From NCBI GenBank assembly GCA_965153355.1, contig OZ231126.1, forward strand, positions 10,230,001 through 10,294,000: 64,000 nucleotides of DNA, in the 5' to 3' direction. Of the stretch, positions 1 to 20,110 are shown one piece after another. Every line of letters begins with the position of its first letter. The stretch's first letter is position 1. This DNA comes from Flaccisagitta enflata. Lineage: Eukaryota > Chaetognatha > Sagittoidea > Aphragmophora. Below the pieces are notes generated by a model. It ran no database searches. It was not told the origin of the DNA and worked only from the letters and a program-made list of their open reading frames with translations. The position numbers and the translations under genes are program-made.

Positions 1-128
1 ATTTACAAATGACAGCTATGGAATGAGAATTGCGAGCCGTGACATGAAACAAAAAAGAATAAAAAAAAATAAAGTTAATCAGTATTCATAAATAACAGAA
101 GTAACTTTTGAATGTTCTTTGGAGAACG

Positions 129-166
<38 letters not shown>

Positions 167-175
167 AATCTTGTA

Positions 176-7964
<7,789 letters not shown>

Positions 7965-8302
7965 CTTTCTTCAGATTCAAATGTACACAATTCAGATCTT
8001 GCGATAAGTCTTTGTTTTACTTCAGCGTTGTTTTGGTTTTGGTTATTGATAAACCTTCTGCTTCTCTTAAATTCTCGCCTCCGAATAGAGTTGCAGTTGT
8101 AATCACTATCACTGATGTTGTTCGCGTACTTTTTTTTTCATTGACTGTCTTTTTTTTTTTTTTTTTTTGCTTTCCCTTGGACTTTTCTTTTCCTTTTTGT
8201 AGTCACTGAATTTCTAGCGTTTCTTACTACTTTATTGCAACGAGATTCGAGTTACGTAATCGGGAGATCGTCAACTTCCGTAAGTGGACATTGTGTGAGT
8301 CG

Positions 8303-8913
8303 GTGTCACGCCACGCCACGGGGGAGGCTTTCATAGGTCAAGAAAAATTCTCGGTCATAATGGAGAGTGGTTTGGGCCTAAAGAAGGTAAACTTAATCAC
8401 ACCATACCGAAATGGAAATTTATTTGCTTCAAAATTTTTTTTAAATGCCGTAAAATGCTGTAAAAAACCGTAAAATTGGCATTTTTGACAGGGTTTTTTG
8501 TCTAAAATCGCTGCTATGGTCAAATAATGGGCAAACAATAATTATCTGGCACTAAGACACATTCATGCATGAATACGGGCCAACCCGTCATCGTTTAGTA
8601 TCATTTTGTGCCGTAAAATGCCGTAAAAAGCTGTAAAAATGGCATTTTTTGATGACGGGTTGGCCTGTATTTATGCATGAATGTGATTTTGTACCAGATA
8701 ATCATAGCGGTGGTTTTGGACTAAAAAAACTGTTAAAAATGCCAATTTTAAGGCTTTTTACAGCATTTTACGGCATTTAAAAAAAAATTTGAAGCAAAAA
8801 AATTTTCGTTTTGGTATGAAGTGATAAAGTAAACCTTACTGAGGCCCAAACCACTTTCCCTTATGACCGAGAATTTTTCTTGACCTATGAAAGCCTCCCC
8901 CGTGGCGTGACGC
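8303..8913. mobile_element. About 610-bp foldback element
   Basis: Left arm CACGGGGGAGGCTTTCATAG; the right arm is its complement at about 8888-8907. Pairing continues inwards through AGAAAAATTCTCGGTCATAA and the TGCCGTAAAATGCTG region for about 200 bp per arm. A second inner inverted pair (CCAACCCGTCATC) is present. Target duplication is unclear. Confidence 0.88.
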
Positions 8914-9745
8914 CTTAAAAAAAGTCGTGTGCAAAGAGTTATGAATAAACAAAATCCCGGCTTGCTCACGTTCCGGCTCTTTCTCGCTCTTAACTTAAGC
9001 TCCAGATATATTTCTCAACGATTTGGTCTCGTAATTTTCAGCGCATAAGAACCATTTACAGTCACTGATTTTATAAACCAAAGTTGTTACATTTTGATTT
9101 AAATTCGGAACCAAAGAAAGATTCGCTTTCGATCGTTTTCTCGTCCCGCCCTCGCTTCTTTTTTTTTTATAGTGGCCGTTTAAAATCATGTTTAATCTAA
9201 TATAATAACAATTCTGATAAGAGAACGTGTCCCAACTGAGCCAAGAAATTAATGAGGGTGTTAATTGACTGCGCCGTACTGCACACGAATTTTGACTGTG
9301 CAATCATCTTAGCGTGCAAGCTGACGCAAGTATACCGAGCATATCGAGTGCCCAGTACCCATACTGGCCGGGCCACACCTAGTCATACACATAGTCATAC
9401 ACGAATGCCCCCTTCCCTGTTAATTTTTATTTGCCGATTCAACGTTTTTAAAAGGCTTTGATTGTCCGTCTGTCCGTTGTTCAGTCCCTGGGTCCGTCCG
9501 CGACGCTCAAGTTGAAAGTTTGAAAAGAGCGAATTTCCGCGGAAAACAACGAGCATCGAGAAAAATGGGGCGATGAATGAATTTTGTCATTGTGATACAC
9601 ATTTTTTTTCTTTCTGCAATCTTTTAATTTCGCTCTTTCAAACTCAATAAGTCCGTTCTTTTAAAGGATCGACTTTAGACATAAACTCGCGAGTTGTTGC
9701 ATGAAAGTTGGGCAACGCTCATCATTGCCTGAAAAAGGCGTACAT
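8914..9745. other. No gene seen
   Basis: Unique AT-rich DNA. CCGTCTGTCCG words at about 9465-9505 may be a decayed hairpin-tag remnant. Confidence 0.5.
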
Positions 9746-9746
9746 G

Positions 9747-10000
<254 letters not shown>

Positions 10001-10003
<3 letters not shown>

Positions 10004-11037
10004 CAAAAGCATAAGTTTTAGAGTGTCAAAACCTCAAGCTTTGGTATTATGAGTTATTAATGCAATTTTGACGGAAAATGGGTTGTGGACAATAAAGTCA
10101 ATATGGACCATATGATGGTGAAAAAAAGAATTGGTCAATAGAGTCAATATAGCTTGGGATAGGTCTGATAGAGCTGGGGATAGGTCTGATAGAGCTAGGG
10201 ATAGGTCTAAGAATTGATAACGCTAGGCGCACCGTCTTGGCCCGTGTATCCGACCTTGTTTAAGCCTAAATCCCTTCAGGAACATCCCATGAGCATTACC
10301 CAAAGTACTGCACACCCCAGGGCCGTATGGCAAGGGGCCGCCGGGGAAGCCATGGCGGCCGCTTGTTGGGACACACACCCATGAGCAGCCCTCTTAAAAA
10401 TGTTTTCCTTCCGAGTAGCAGGATTTTGCACTTCAAGTCTTCCGACATGATAAAAAACAACTCCACTGGTGAAAATACACAAAAATATAAAAGAAACCCC
10501 ATCATTGACTTACAAGACTATAGCAGAAAACTATCCTTGCATAACTGACTGCCTGAAAAAAATGTATCCCTTACTGAAAATTCTAGTCACCAAAAAAAAA
10601 AAAATCATGATGCCCACATTTGCATATTTAATATGATCATAGGATCACACTCTGCCCACTTTTTCCTTCTCTCCTCCTCTTTTTCATTCTTCGATTTCTT
10701 TACTTTTTCTTTTTCTTTTCTGCTTCTTCAAATTTTTTTTCTATTCTTCTTCTTCCTCCTCAGGCTCCTCTACCCCTACCAAAACCTTCCCACTCATCCC
10801 CTCCTCTTCCGAGTAGGACATCATGAACAATCTGGTCTTGTTTGCTATTCACAAGAGGTCAAAATTAAAGTTCTTTTTTAGCCAAATTTGACTTTTTCTG
10901 GTGAATACGTATGTTACCACGAGTGATTTAGTGAAAAAATCAATGCGAAATTGTATTCCAAAAAAAAGTTGTGAATGATTTTGTAAAAAAACAGAAATAT
11001 CCTTTTTTCCTCCTTCTTCTATCAAATTTTCTTTCTT
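10001..11037. other. No gene seen
   Basis: Three copies of GGGATAGGTCTGATAGAGCT at 10156-10210, and a minus-strand hairpin-tag 5' end (CGTGTATCCGACCTTGTTT) at about 10244-10262. Otherwise unique. Confidence 0.55.
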
Positions 11038-11089
11038 TATTTCTTTCTTTCTTTCTTTCTTTCTTTCTTTTTTTCATTCTTTTTTTTAT

Positions 11090-11136
<47 letters not shown>

Positions 11137-11394
11137 ATCTTTCTATCTTTTTTCTTTCTTTTTTTCTCTCTTTTATTCTTTATTTCTTTCGTTGTTTGGT
11201 TGTTTGGTTGTTTCTTTCTTTCTTTCTTTCTCTCTCTCTTTCATTTTTTTTTTTCTTTCTTTTTCTCTTTCTTTCTTTTTCTTTTTGTCTTTCCTTCTTT
11301 CTTTCTCTTCACTTTTCTTTTTTTTTTCTGCTTCTATCTTTTTCTGATTGTTTCTTTCCCTGCTCATTTCTTTTCCTATTTTATTATTTCTTTC

Positions 11395-11453
<59 letters not shown>

Positions 11454-11653
11454 CTTTCTTCTTTCTCTCTTTCTTTCTTTCTTTCCATCATTCTTTCTTT
11501 CTCTTTCTTTCTTCTTTCTCTCTTTCTTCTTTCTCTCTTTCATTCTTTTCATCTTTCCCTCTTTTTTTGTTTCTTTCTTTCTTTCCATCTTTTTTCTTTC
11601 TCTTTCTCTCTTTCTCGCTTTCTTTCTTTCTTTCTTTCTTTCTTTCTCTTTCT

Positions 11654-11689
<36 letters not shown>

Positions 11690-11907
11690 TCCTTCTTCTT
11701 TCTTTCCTTCTTCTTTCTTTCCTTCTTCTTTCTTTAGTTCTTTCTTTCTTTCTTTCTTTCTTTCTTTTTTTCTTTCTCTCTTTCTTTCGTTCTTTCTTTC
11801 TTTCTTTCTTTCTTCTTTGTTAAAAGGCAATGAAATTAAAAACAATTGAACAACAACATTTGTGGAAGTTCCACTAAATGCTCTGCCTCTTTCTCTTTAA
11901 CTTTCTC

Positions 11908-11994
<87 letters not shown>

Positions 11995-12000
11995 ATCTTT
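11038..12000 (+). repeat. Long (TTTC)n region
   Basis: About 780 bp of degenerate TTTC, a 90-bp unique break, then a purer TTTC array at 11909-11995. The long FFLSFFLS-type reading frames here are artefacts. Confidence 0.95.
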
Positions 12001-13156
12001 CTCTCTTTCTATCTGTCTTTCTGTAGAACTCGTACAGCTTGTGCATTTGGCAGCAGAGAACAAAGAACTTTCATGATTTCTGGCTGAAGAAATGAGCGTT
12101 ACTATGGTTACAGATAATTTTAGATTCGCATAGAAAATGAAAAATCGGAAAAATGAAAAACATCAGATGCTAGTAAAATGTCATACAATGGATCTGATGT
12201 TTTTGAAAATGCGAATTTTTCCCCACTGTTCTCGTAATAAAATTATCCGCTACAAAAATGTTTTTTTCGAAAATTCCTCCTGACACAGCTTTACATAGAA
12301 AGAGGTATAAAAACCATACTTAATTTTCAATAAGATTTGGTATGCATACTCTGTTGTGTGTCTTCTAACTACAGTTCAAATCTCATGATGTTATACCAAC
12401 GGGAAGATAGGTTTTTGCAATTTTGAAGTTGAAGTATCCAAAATTTCTAATCTTATTTGTCACACGACCCCCTGATTGTTTTTTTTTTATTACGCAAAAA
12501 TTCTTAAAAACAAAAGGTCACGAAAATTTTTGCATGTACTATTTTGATAAATGAGCAGGTTTAACTGAAAAATTGGGGTCAAATTTCCAATACATAAGGG
12601 GAATAGGTTGTGAAAATTCCGGGTGTGAGATCTTTGGCATTAACATTTGTTGCCTTTTCCAGCATAGGTTTACAAACATTTAGTTTTTTTTTTCACTGAA
12701 ACGGCCAAAGAAACCTTGAAATTTTTTTTTGTATAAGATTACATGGTTAGGGATGTAGACAGTTGTTTCTGCGGGCCAAAAACTGCTGTTATGATGCCTA
12801 TAGTAGTACAAAAATGCCTCGAATAACAATCAGGTTTACTCAGTTCTCCATGTCGTAGCGACTCAAATGAAAGAAAATTAAAATATCTTTCATTTGAGAC
12901 TAATCTGGCATCTGTAGCTCAAACCGTTTGGACAGGAGAATGAATTGAAGAAAAACTTCCAGGTTGCTGGTAAAAATTCTGTGAAATGGGAAAGTTTGAC
13001 CAGAGTATAATCCATTCCTTTGCCAACCAAGATTATTCTTATGAAAAACGGCACATTCTTACATCTAGTAGAACTAATTAGGAGGCTATACCCCAAATTT
13101 CGTATTACTGGGCCATCAAGAAGTGTGGTTTTTGTGCTCTTATGTTTTTACCAAAT
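12001..13156. other. No gene seen; AT-rich
   Basis: Holds one copy of the dispersed motif TCTGGCATCTGTAGCTCAAA at about 12904-12925. Otherwise unique. Confidence 0.5.
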
Positions 13157-13173
13157 TTTTTGCACACCCTGTT

Positions 13174-13345
13174 ACACGGCTACCCAAATCGCGTGCGATT
13201 GGGCAGGAGCAGTGATGTAAAGGTTATCTTGATGTTTGGGCAGGGTCATCAACGCGAAGAACGGCCATAAACGCTAAAAAAACAAAGTGTGACCGACCGA
13301 CCGACGGACATAGCGGGTTATAGAGTCGCGTGCACGCGACTAAAC
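13174..13345 (+). mobile_element. Hairpin-tag element, 5' truncated
   Basis: Begins ACACGGCTACCC without the ACAAGGCCGGAT lead. 5' box ATCGCGTGCGATTGGGCAGG; 3' AGTCGCGTGCACGCGACTAA. It abuts a GGGTGTGCAAAAA-type element end. Confidence 0.85.
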
Positions 13346-13453
13346 AGTAAATAGAAAATTTTGGAGGCATTCCAGCCCCAAATATTTTCTTTTTTTAGCC
13401 ATAACACAATAGTCAGTTAGGATGTGTACCAAAAATCATCGATGTGGTTGCAT

Positions 13454-13660
13454 TTGTAGTCGCGGACTAGTGACTCTATAAGAGGCTTTGTCAATTCGTC
13501 GGTCGTAGGTCAGTCGGTCGATCTGTCGGTTGTTATGATCGAGTGTAGACACGTGCTTTTCCGCGTGTGTGTGATCCTGCATGTGTTTGTGTGTATGGAA
13601 GGGGACGTGAAATACGGTTGTATCCTCCTGCTCAACCATCCGCGACGATATTGTTACGCT
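13454..13660 (-). mobile_element. Hairpin-tag element, diverged
   Basis: On the minus strand the 3' end reads GTCACTAGTCCGCGACTACA, and the 5' box is GTCGCGGATGGTTGAGCAGG. The outer 5' sequence is not conserved. Confidence 0.65.
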
Positions 13661-13766
13661 GCGTTACTCGTTACATGAGTGTCATTTGTGATACAATTTT
13701 TTTTTTTATAAGAACATCATTTTTTGGGTAGAGCCTTCAAAAAAGACAAAGATAGCTATTAATAAA

Positions 13767-14324
13767 ACAAGGTCAGATATAGTACCCTAGTACCCTAGTT
13801 GCGTGCGGGTGGGCAGTACGTGTGCCAGAGTGCCAAAATTCGGCAAAACTGTTTTTCCCCTGGTGATCATCTGTTTCCTTTGCAGAAGTTTTGTTAAACA
13901 AGTTTTTGCGCGACTTTCAATTCCATCGGGAACTATCGTTAGGATGAGGCTGAAGTTTGCGTTGAATTAGCATTAAAACCAATATTTCTGTTATGCAAAT
14001 TTTGTCTCTGCCATAGGTTTGTATGGAAACTTTATGGTCACCCTAACAATGGTTCCCTATCAATTTGAATGTCGCGCAAAAGCTCATTTTACAGCATTTG
14101 AGCAAAGGAAACAAGTTCTTGCCAGGGGAAAGCCAGTTTTGGCCAATTGCAGCACTCTGACATGCATAGTGCGTAGTCACTAAAGCATTTGGGCAGGAAC
14201 AGTAGGCTCAAAAAGCTCAAAAACATCAAAAAAGTAAAAAGGGGACTGACCAACCAACCAACCAACCAATCAACCGACCAACCATCCGACATAGCTGGGT
14301 GTAGAGTTGCGTAGCATGTGACTA
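13767..14324 (+). mobile_element. Hairpin-tag element, long form (about 558 bp)
   Basis: Starts ACAAGGTCAGATATAG; 5' box GTTGCGTGCGGGTGGGCAG; a CCAACCAACCGACC tract; 3' GTTGCGTAGCATGTGACTAA. The longer middle contains unrelated unique sequence. Confidence 0.75.
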
Positions 14325-14396
14325 ACAACTACGATGTTTCACTTTTGGAGCAATTTCAAGCCTTGATATTCTTATAAACTAGGTTCTTATAAGAAA

Positions 14397-14687
14397 ACAA
14401 GGCCAAGTAGGCCAACGATGCGTCCTCTTTGTAAAAGTTTTTTATGAATGAATGTTTTTTTATGAATGAATGTTTTTTTTTATGAATGAATGTTGTTTAT
14501 GAATGAATAAATGATTTAATAAATGAATTATTCGATGTATTCTACTTTTACTGAGTTGGTATGAATATTCCGATGAAAAAATGCAAGATTCTGATGTTTT
14601 TTACGAATGCGTGACAAACAGACAGACAGACCAACCACCCGACAGATGGACACAGCCTGTTATAGAGATGCGAGGTCGCATCTAAAA
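14397..14687 (+). mobile_element. Hairpin-tag element, GATGC subfamily
   Basis: 5' box GATGCGTCC; 3' hairpin GATGCGAGGTCGCATCTAAA. The right arm differs by one base from the exact complement of the 5' box. It starts ACAAGGCCAAGTAGGCC, as does the GGTGC copy at 44660-44797. Confidence 0.85.
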
Positions 14688-14916
14688 AGCCTATTCAAGA
14701 CTCAGCTTGTCGTCTCCCTTTTCATTTTTGACAGAGTATGATTGCGTACTTGTTTTTTGAGACAAACGTTTTCCCCAACCACTGCGACCTCTAACTTTGC
14801 ATCATCAAAGGGGCAGTCAAATGAACATTCATTTCACTCCACTTAGGGTATGTCCATACTTCAGTCTGTACCTCATCTGGTGGCTTAGCCGCTTAGGGTA
14901 CAAGGTGATAAATCTA

Positions 14917-15074
14917 ACAAGGCCGGATACACGGCAGGACAGTCGCGGACGGTTGGGCAGGAGCTGTAATGCAAGAACCGCCCGGAATTCAAAAATGTGA
15001 CGGACGGACGGACCGACCTACCGACCGACCGACCGACACGGCAAGGTGTAGAGTCGCGTGTCCGCGACTAAAAA
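14917..15074 (+). mobile_element. Hairpin-tag element, GTCGCGGAC type
   Basis: ACAAGGCCGGATACACGG start; 5' box GTCGCGGAC, then GGTTGGGCAGGAGC; 3' GTCGCGTGTCCGCGACTAAA. A complete 158-bp copy. Confidence 0.92.
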
Positions 15075-15706
15075 TTTTAAAAAAGTGTTAAACTTTTCAT
15101 CCTTAAACGTATAATATCTTTTTTCTAGGAATCACTTCTCGAATACATCTGAAATAATTGATAATTATGAATGATTTCCTTTTATTTTTATTCCCGGATT
15201 TTTAAAATTAAAAATACTTGTCTCGTTGAGCTCATGATAGATATTCTAGATCAGCATTTTGTTCTTTATTATTAAGACGGTGGTCTTTACTTTTCTCTTT
15301 TTCATTTAAGAATAAACAAAACATGAAAAAAAATTCTAATTATCCTATCAGCTAGTGAATAAGGGCAACAAGTGTGGGAGCTTTTCCCCTATGGAATCAA
15401 ATTTAACATTTTCTGGATAAAATTCAAATACATTAAGACTTATCCAAATTGTTAACCCTCAATATTATCTTGGAGTACATGAATAGTAAAATGAGTGCTG
15501 TCTTGCTAATCTATATAACAACAAGTATTATGGGGCATCAGGCATGACTACCAAAAGATCTATGCGAACACAGAAAAAATGTGGAACATCCTGGAAACTT
15601 CCCAATCAAATAGCGCAAACCGCGTTGCTCAGCCTCTTGATTCAGTTGTCAAGAAATTATGACAAGCAAAACAAACTAGCTACCTCAAGTAGAAAATTGC
15701 AAAAAA
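15075..15706. other. Nothing recognised
   Basis: Unique AT-rich DNA between two hairpin-tag elements. Confidence 0.5.
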
Positions 15707-15868
15707 ACAAGGCCGGATACACGGCCAATACCAGTCGCGGACGGGTGGGCAGGGGCGGAAATGCGTGTTTTCCCACTTTTCAACTCGAGCGTGACGGACC
15801 GACCGACCGACGGACCGACCGACGGACGGACAAAGCCTCTTATAGAGTCGCTAGTCCGCGACTAAAAA
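15707..15868 (+). mobile_element. Hairpin-tag element, GTCGCGGAC tag on a GTTGC-type body
   Basis: The body (GGGTGGGCAGGGGCGGAAAT, CAACTCGAGCGTGACGGACC, CAAAGCCTCTTATAGAG) matches the copies at 27543 and 40998. Both ends nevertheless carry the other tag: 5' GTCGCGGAC and 3' GTCGCTAGTCCGCGAC. Confidence 0.92.
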
Positions 15869-16076
15869 ATCATCATTTCATGCGCAGGGACAAATGCGCC
15901 TATTTTGCTGAGACCCCCCCAATTCCTAAATGGTTGAGGTCTAGGCCTTAATTCGATCTAGAGTCAAATGAAAAGGCTGCAGTTGGGGCTGCTGGTGCAG
16001 GATGAAGAGAATCGTTCTCAAGGTGTGGAAGAGCGTAACACCACCTGTCCCTGTTTCACTTTTAAATGGAAGCATA

Positions 16077-16143
16077 ATGCTACGCGACTCTACACCTTGC
16101 TTTGTCGGTCCGTCGGTCCGTCCGTCTGTCACACTTTACTTTT
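16077..16143 (-). mobile_element. Hairpin-tag element fragment (3' part only)
   Basis: On the minus strand: a GACGGACGGACCGAC tract, AAGCAAGGTGTAGAGTCGCG and a broken hairpin. The rest is missing beside a G-run. Confidence 0.65.
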
Positions 16144-16145
16144 TT

Positions 16146-16266
16146 TTTTGGGGGGGGGGGTCTCAGGTCTGGCATTTGTGGCTCAACCATTTAGGAATGT
16201 TTAGGAATGAGCAATGGGGGGGGGGGTCTCAGGTCTGGCATTTGTGGCTCAACCATTTAGGAATGA
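16146..16266 (+). repeat. Short direct duplication
   Basis: GGGGTCTCAGGTCTGGCATT through AACCATTTAGGAATG is present twice in tandem after a G-run. Confidence 0.85.
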
Positions 16267-16639
16267 GCAATTTCAAGAAAAACAGCCTCGACTAGCAAAT
16301 GAGTTTTTGAGCTAAAATTTTCAGACCATAAAATCTGCAAGAAATTTCCAGGTAGAAGCCAAAAGGCCGCTTAAGGACAGTAACAGCTGAAATGAAAACA
16401 TTTTTTGATTGACCTTTCAGTTGGTGATTATGTGTGGCAGAAGTGTAGCAAACAATTGGTGGGTCTGTTGGCACTTATAACCCCCCCTGCCCTTAAGGGG
16501 ACCAACTTAAGGGGTCCTAAAAATCCAATTTTTTGAGAAAAAAAATTTCCCTCTTTAAAAGCCTGTAAAAAAATCCTACAAGACAATTCATGAGGAAAAA
16601 TTTGTGAAAAAATTATTTTCCTGGCCAAAAAACCACAAT

Positions 16640-17420
16640 TTAGGGTGTTTTTGGGGTCAAATGGCCATTTTTTCAATATTGACCCCCTATTATGAGGCCA
16701 GAACTGGATGAGTCAGCCGAAAATCTATCTCCTTGTCAAATTTTGGACTCATTGGAACGTTACATTGGCCGCTATGGCCTATTTTAGCTGTTTTTAGGGG
16801 GTTTTTGGGGTCAAATGGCCATTTTTTCAAAATTGACCCCCTATTATGAGGCCAGAACTGGATTAGTCAGCCAAAAATCTATCTCATTGTCAAATTCTGG
16901 ACTCATTGGAACCCTACATTGGCCGCGATGGCCTATTTTAGCTGTTTTTAGGGTGTTTTTGGGGTCAAATGGCCATTTTTTCAAAATTGACCCCCTATTA
17001 TGAGGCCAGAACTGGATCAGACAGCTGAAAATCTATCTCCTTGTCAAATTTTGGACTCATTGGAAGCTTACACTGGCTGCAATGGCCTAATTTAACTGTA
17101 TTTGGAGTGTTTTTGGGGTCAAATGGCCATTTTTTCAAAATTGACCCACTATCATGAGGCTAGAGCTGGATGAGTCAGCTGAAAACCAATCACCTTGTCA
17201 AATTTTGGACTCATTGGAACACTGCTATAGCCGCAATAGCCTATCTAAGCTGTTTTGAAGGTGTTTTGGGGGTCAAAAGGCTATTTTTTTTCAATATTGA
17301 CTCCCTCTTTTGTAGTCGGATTTGATTGCATCAGCTGAAAATTTATCTTCTTGTCAAATTTTGGTCTCTTTTGAACCCACCATGACTTTTTTGGGGGGGT
17401 TTTACGGGTCAAGCGGCCAT
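16640..17420 (+). repeat. Five tandem copies of an about 153-bp unit
   Basis: GGGGTCAAATGGCCATTTTT recurs at about 16653, 16809, 16962, 17116 and 17270, with TTGACCCCCTATTATGAGGC and TCAAATTTTGGACTCATTGG in each unit. Divergence rises toward the right. Confidence 0.9.
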
Positions 17421-17612
17421 TAAAAAAAGAAAATTGACTCAATTCTTTGAGGCCAAAAACGGTTGTCAGCTGAAAATCCACTTCCCTATTACAAATCCGA
17501 CATAGACTTTAGAGTCATTGCAAGCACTGCCCAAATAATCAATGCAGAAACTTCTGCTGACTTCAGCCGACTTCAGCATTGACATTAAGGACTTATTGGA
17601 ACCCTACTCATT

Positions 17613-17744
17613 CCAATCGCGGACGGTTGAGCAGGAGCAGTGGTGCAAAAACCGCTCGGAATTCAAAAATGTGACGGACGGACCGACGGACCGACATACC
17701 GACCAACACGGCAAGGTGTAGAGTCGCGTGTCCGCGACAAAAAA
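17613..17744 (+). mobile_element. Hairpin-tag element, 5' truncated
   Basis: 5' box ATCGCGGACGGTTGAGCAGG; GAATTCAAAAATGTGACGG; 3' GTCGCGTGTCCGCGACAAAA. Confidence 0.85.
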
Positions 17745-17904
17745 ATCAGTGGATAAAAGACCGTGAGCTGATCATAAATCTGTGCCCATTGCCCAGTCCA
17801 TCGACAGGAAGTTAGTCAAAAAACTTCCAAAAACATTTTTGGCAGCACTGCTCAATTTCAACCCATTCAGCAAGCCTAAAGCGAATAAAACTTTTTCTTC
17901 ACAG

Positions 17905-17962
17905 GAAAGGAACTCGCAACTTGAGAGGGTGAAACCCAACGCGCTACCGCTGGGCCAACCCT
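17905..17962 (-). other. tRNA-like fragment
   Basis: On the minus strand GGGTTGGCCCAGCGGTAGCG resembles a tRNA 5' half with A box, followed by GCGTTGGGTTTCACCC and a poor B-box match (GTTGCGAGTTCC). Probably a tRNA-derived relic. Confidence 0.35.
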
Positions 17963-18151
17963 TCTTCATGTCATACTGTGAATATCAATTTAATCGGGTT
18001 GAGCGATGCGGGAGTATCAATACTTGATTGCAGCTTCTTGCGTGATATTATACGGCCGCGCGTGACACACTATGTCCACCAGTGAAGTGTTTCGACCATG
18101 CGTGACCCATTCTGCCGCACCTCATGCTTCACAGCCACCCAGAAAGCAGTA

Positions 18152-18615
18152 CATTCGCGTGGGCGACCTAATTGCGGCCTCAGCATAATAATCGCCGCCT
18201 TAGCGACCTAATAACGGCCTCAGCGGCCTCAGCGACCTAATTGCGGCCTCAGCAACCTAATCGCAGCCTGAGCGACTTTTCCCGGCCTAAGCAACCTTAT
18301 CACGGCCTGAGCAACCTAATCGCAGCCTGAGCGACCTAATCATGGCCTGAATGACTTAATTTTGGCCTAAGTGACCCAATCGCGGCCTGAGCGACCTAAT
18401 CTTGGCCTGAGCGACCTATTCTTGGCCTGAACGATCTACTCTTGGCCTGAGCGATCTACTCTTGGTCGAGCGACCTACTCTTGGCCTCAGCGACCTAATC
18501 TTGGCCTAAGTGACCTAATCTTAGCCTTAGAGACCTAATCCTGGCCTCAGCGACCTAATTCTGGCCTCAGCGACCTAATCTCGGCCACAGCGACCTAATC
18601 CCCGCCTCAGCGACC
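18152..18615 (+). repeat. 20-bp minisatellite, about 23 copies
   Basis: Consensus GGCCTGAGCGACCTAATCTT with point changes. It is followed directly by a (GAAA)n tract. Confidence 0.9.
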
Positions 18616-18689
18616 ATAAAGAAAGAAAGCAAAGGAAAAAGAAATGAAAAAAAGAAAAAAAAGAAAGAATGAAGGAAAGAAAGAATGAA

Positions 18690-18709
18690 AAAAAGGAAAA
18701 AAGAAAGAG

Positions 18710-18780
<71 letters not shown>

Positions 18781-18782
18781 AA
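18690..18782 (+). repeat. (GAAA)n
   Basis: A nearly pure GAAA array after the 20-bp minisatellite. Confidence 0.95.
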
Positions 18783-19655
18783 AGAAGAAAACAAACGGCC
18801 AGAAAGAAAACTAGACAGAAAGGCAGAAAAAAAGTTTCAAAATAGAATGGGCGTTAGCATACAATTGCTTGGTACTCGTTACACAGAATGATCATGCCCT
18901 GCTAATTAAAGGAGGCAATGATAAACAGTTTCATTATTATTTATTTGTCTTTTTCTTTTATTTTTTTTTTCTTTTGTTTCATTCAAAAAGATGAAAATGT
19001 GAGCATAACAGTTTATGGCGCAGTGACTAGAAAAAAATGCTTCTCTTTATTGAGAATAAAGATGGCGCGATCATGATGGATTTAAGCACGACTGGACACA
19101 TACGGCACCCGCTGCCAGAAAAAAAACATTTGAATCGTATGTTCCTATCTTTGGTCTCAACACATGAGCAAATATTGACATTGAACAGATACAAGAAAGC
19201 TTCCACCACTACCTATCCACAACTCATCCCTTCGTAATTTTGCCAGTTCTTTGTGAAATTTGTTATCCCGTGGCGAGCTCTCAGACGGAAGAAAATTACT
19301 CATAATGAAATTACACTGCATTCCTTAAAAGTTTATGGTAATCCTCAGTCCCGTACACGGCATTTGGCAACGCCTTCGGCAGGCAGTTTCCGTCGCCTTC
19401 TGGATCGAGGACAGTAACTGGTTCGAGATTTGGTAACTTTTTTTGTAGTTCTGATGAGGAATAATGATTTCCATCAGAAAGGTATCTTCCTAGCCATTCG
19501 GCCGTCGATCATCGACGGGACGAAATGGATAATCGTAGAATTCAGCATTTCCGTTCTTTTCCTCATGCAAAACTGTAAAATCAAGAGATATCATAGAGAT
19601 ATCATAGAGATATCATAGAGATATGATAGCGCGGCATTTAGAACATGTAGACGAA
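18783..19655. other. Nothing recognised
   Basis: Unique DNA. ATATCATAGAG is repeated four times at about 19587-19625. Confidence 0.5.
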
Positions 19656-19659
19656 CACA

Positions 19660-19758
<99 letters not shown>

Positions 19759-19795
19759 ATGTCATCGATTAATCCTTCTTTCATTCTTTCTTCTA

Positions 19796-19920
19796 TTTTT
19801 AGGTGCAACAAAGCACCTGTATAACTGGCTGTGTCCATCGGTTTATTGGTTGGTTGACCTGTCCGTAACGCATTCGTTCATTCAACAATCCACACGACGC
19901 GACGCGCCCGTGATTGGCCT
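19796..19920 (-). mobile_element. Hairpin-tag element, GGTGC subfamily, cut by (TTTC)n
   Basis: On the minus strand the end reads AGGTGCTTTGTTGCACCTAA. The body matches the 44660-44797 copy (GTTACGGACAG, AATGAACGAATGCG). The 5' side is lost at the (TTTC)n array. Confidence 0.75.
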
Positions 19921-19924
19921 TCTC

Positions 19925-20016
<92 letters not shown>

Positions 20017-20043
20017 TTCTTATTTCATTCTTTCTTTCTTCTC

Positions 20044-20110
20044 TTTTTAGTTGCGGACACGCAACTCTATAAGATGCTTTGTCCGTCCATCCATCCGTGG
20101 TAATCGAGTT
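20044..20110 (-). mobile_element. Hairpin-tag element fragment, GTTGC type
   Basis: The minus-strand 3' end is GTTGCGTGTCCGCAACTAAA with TTATAGA just before. The body is truncated. Confidence 0.75.

Noticed and set aside
10971-11849. 292-codon FFLSFFLS frame
   Set aside because: Translation of a degenerate (TTTC)n tract; composition explains the open frame.
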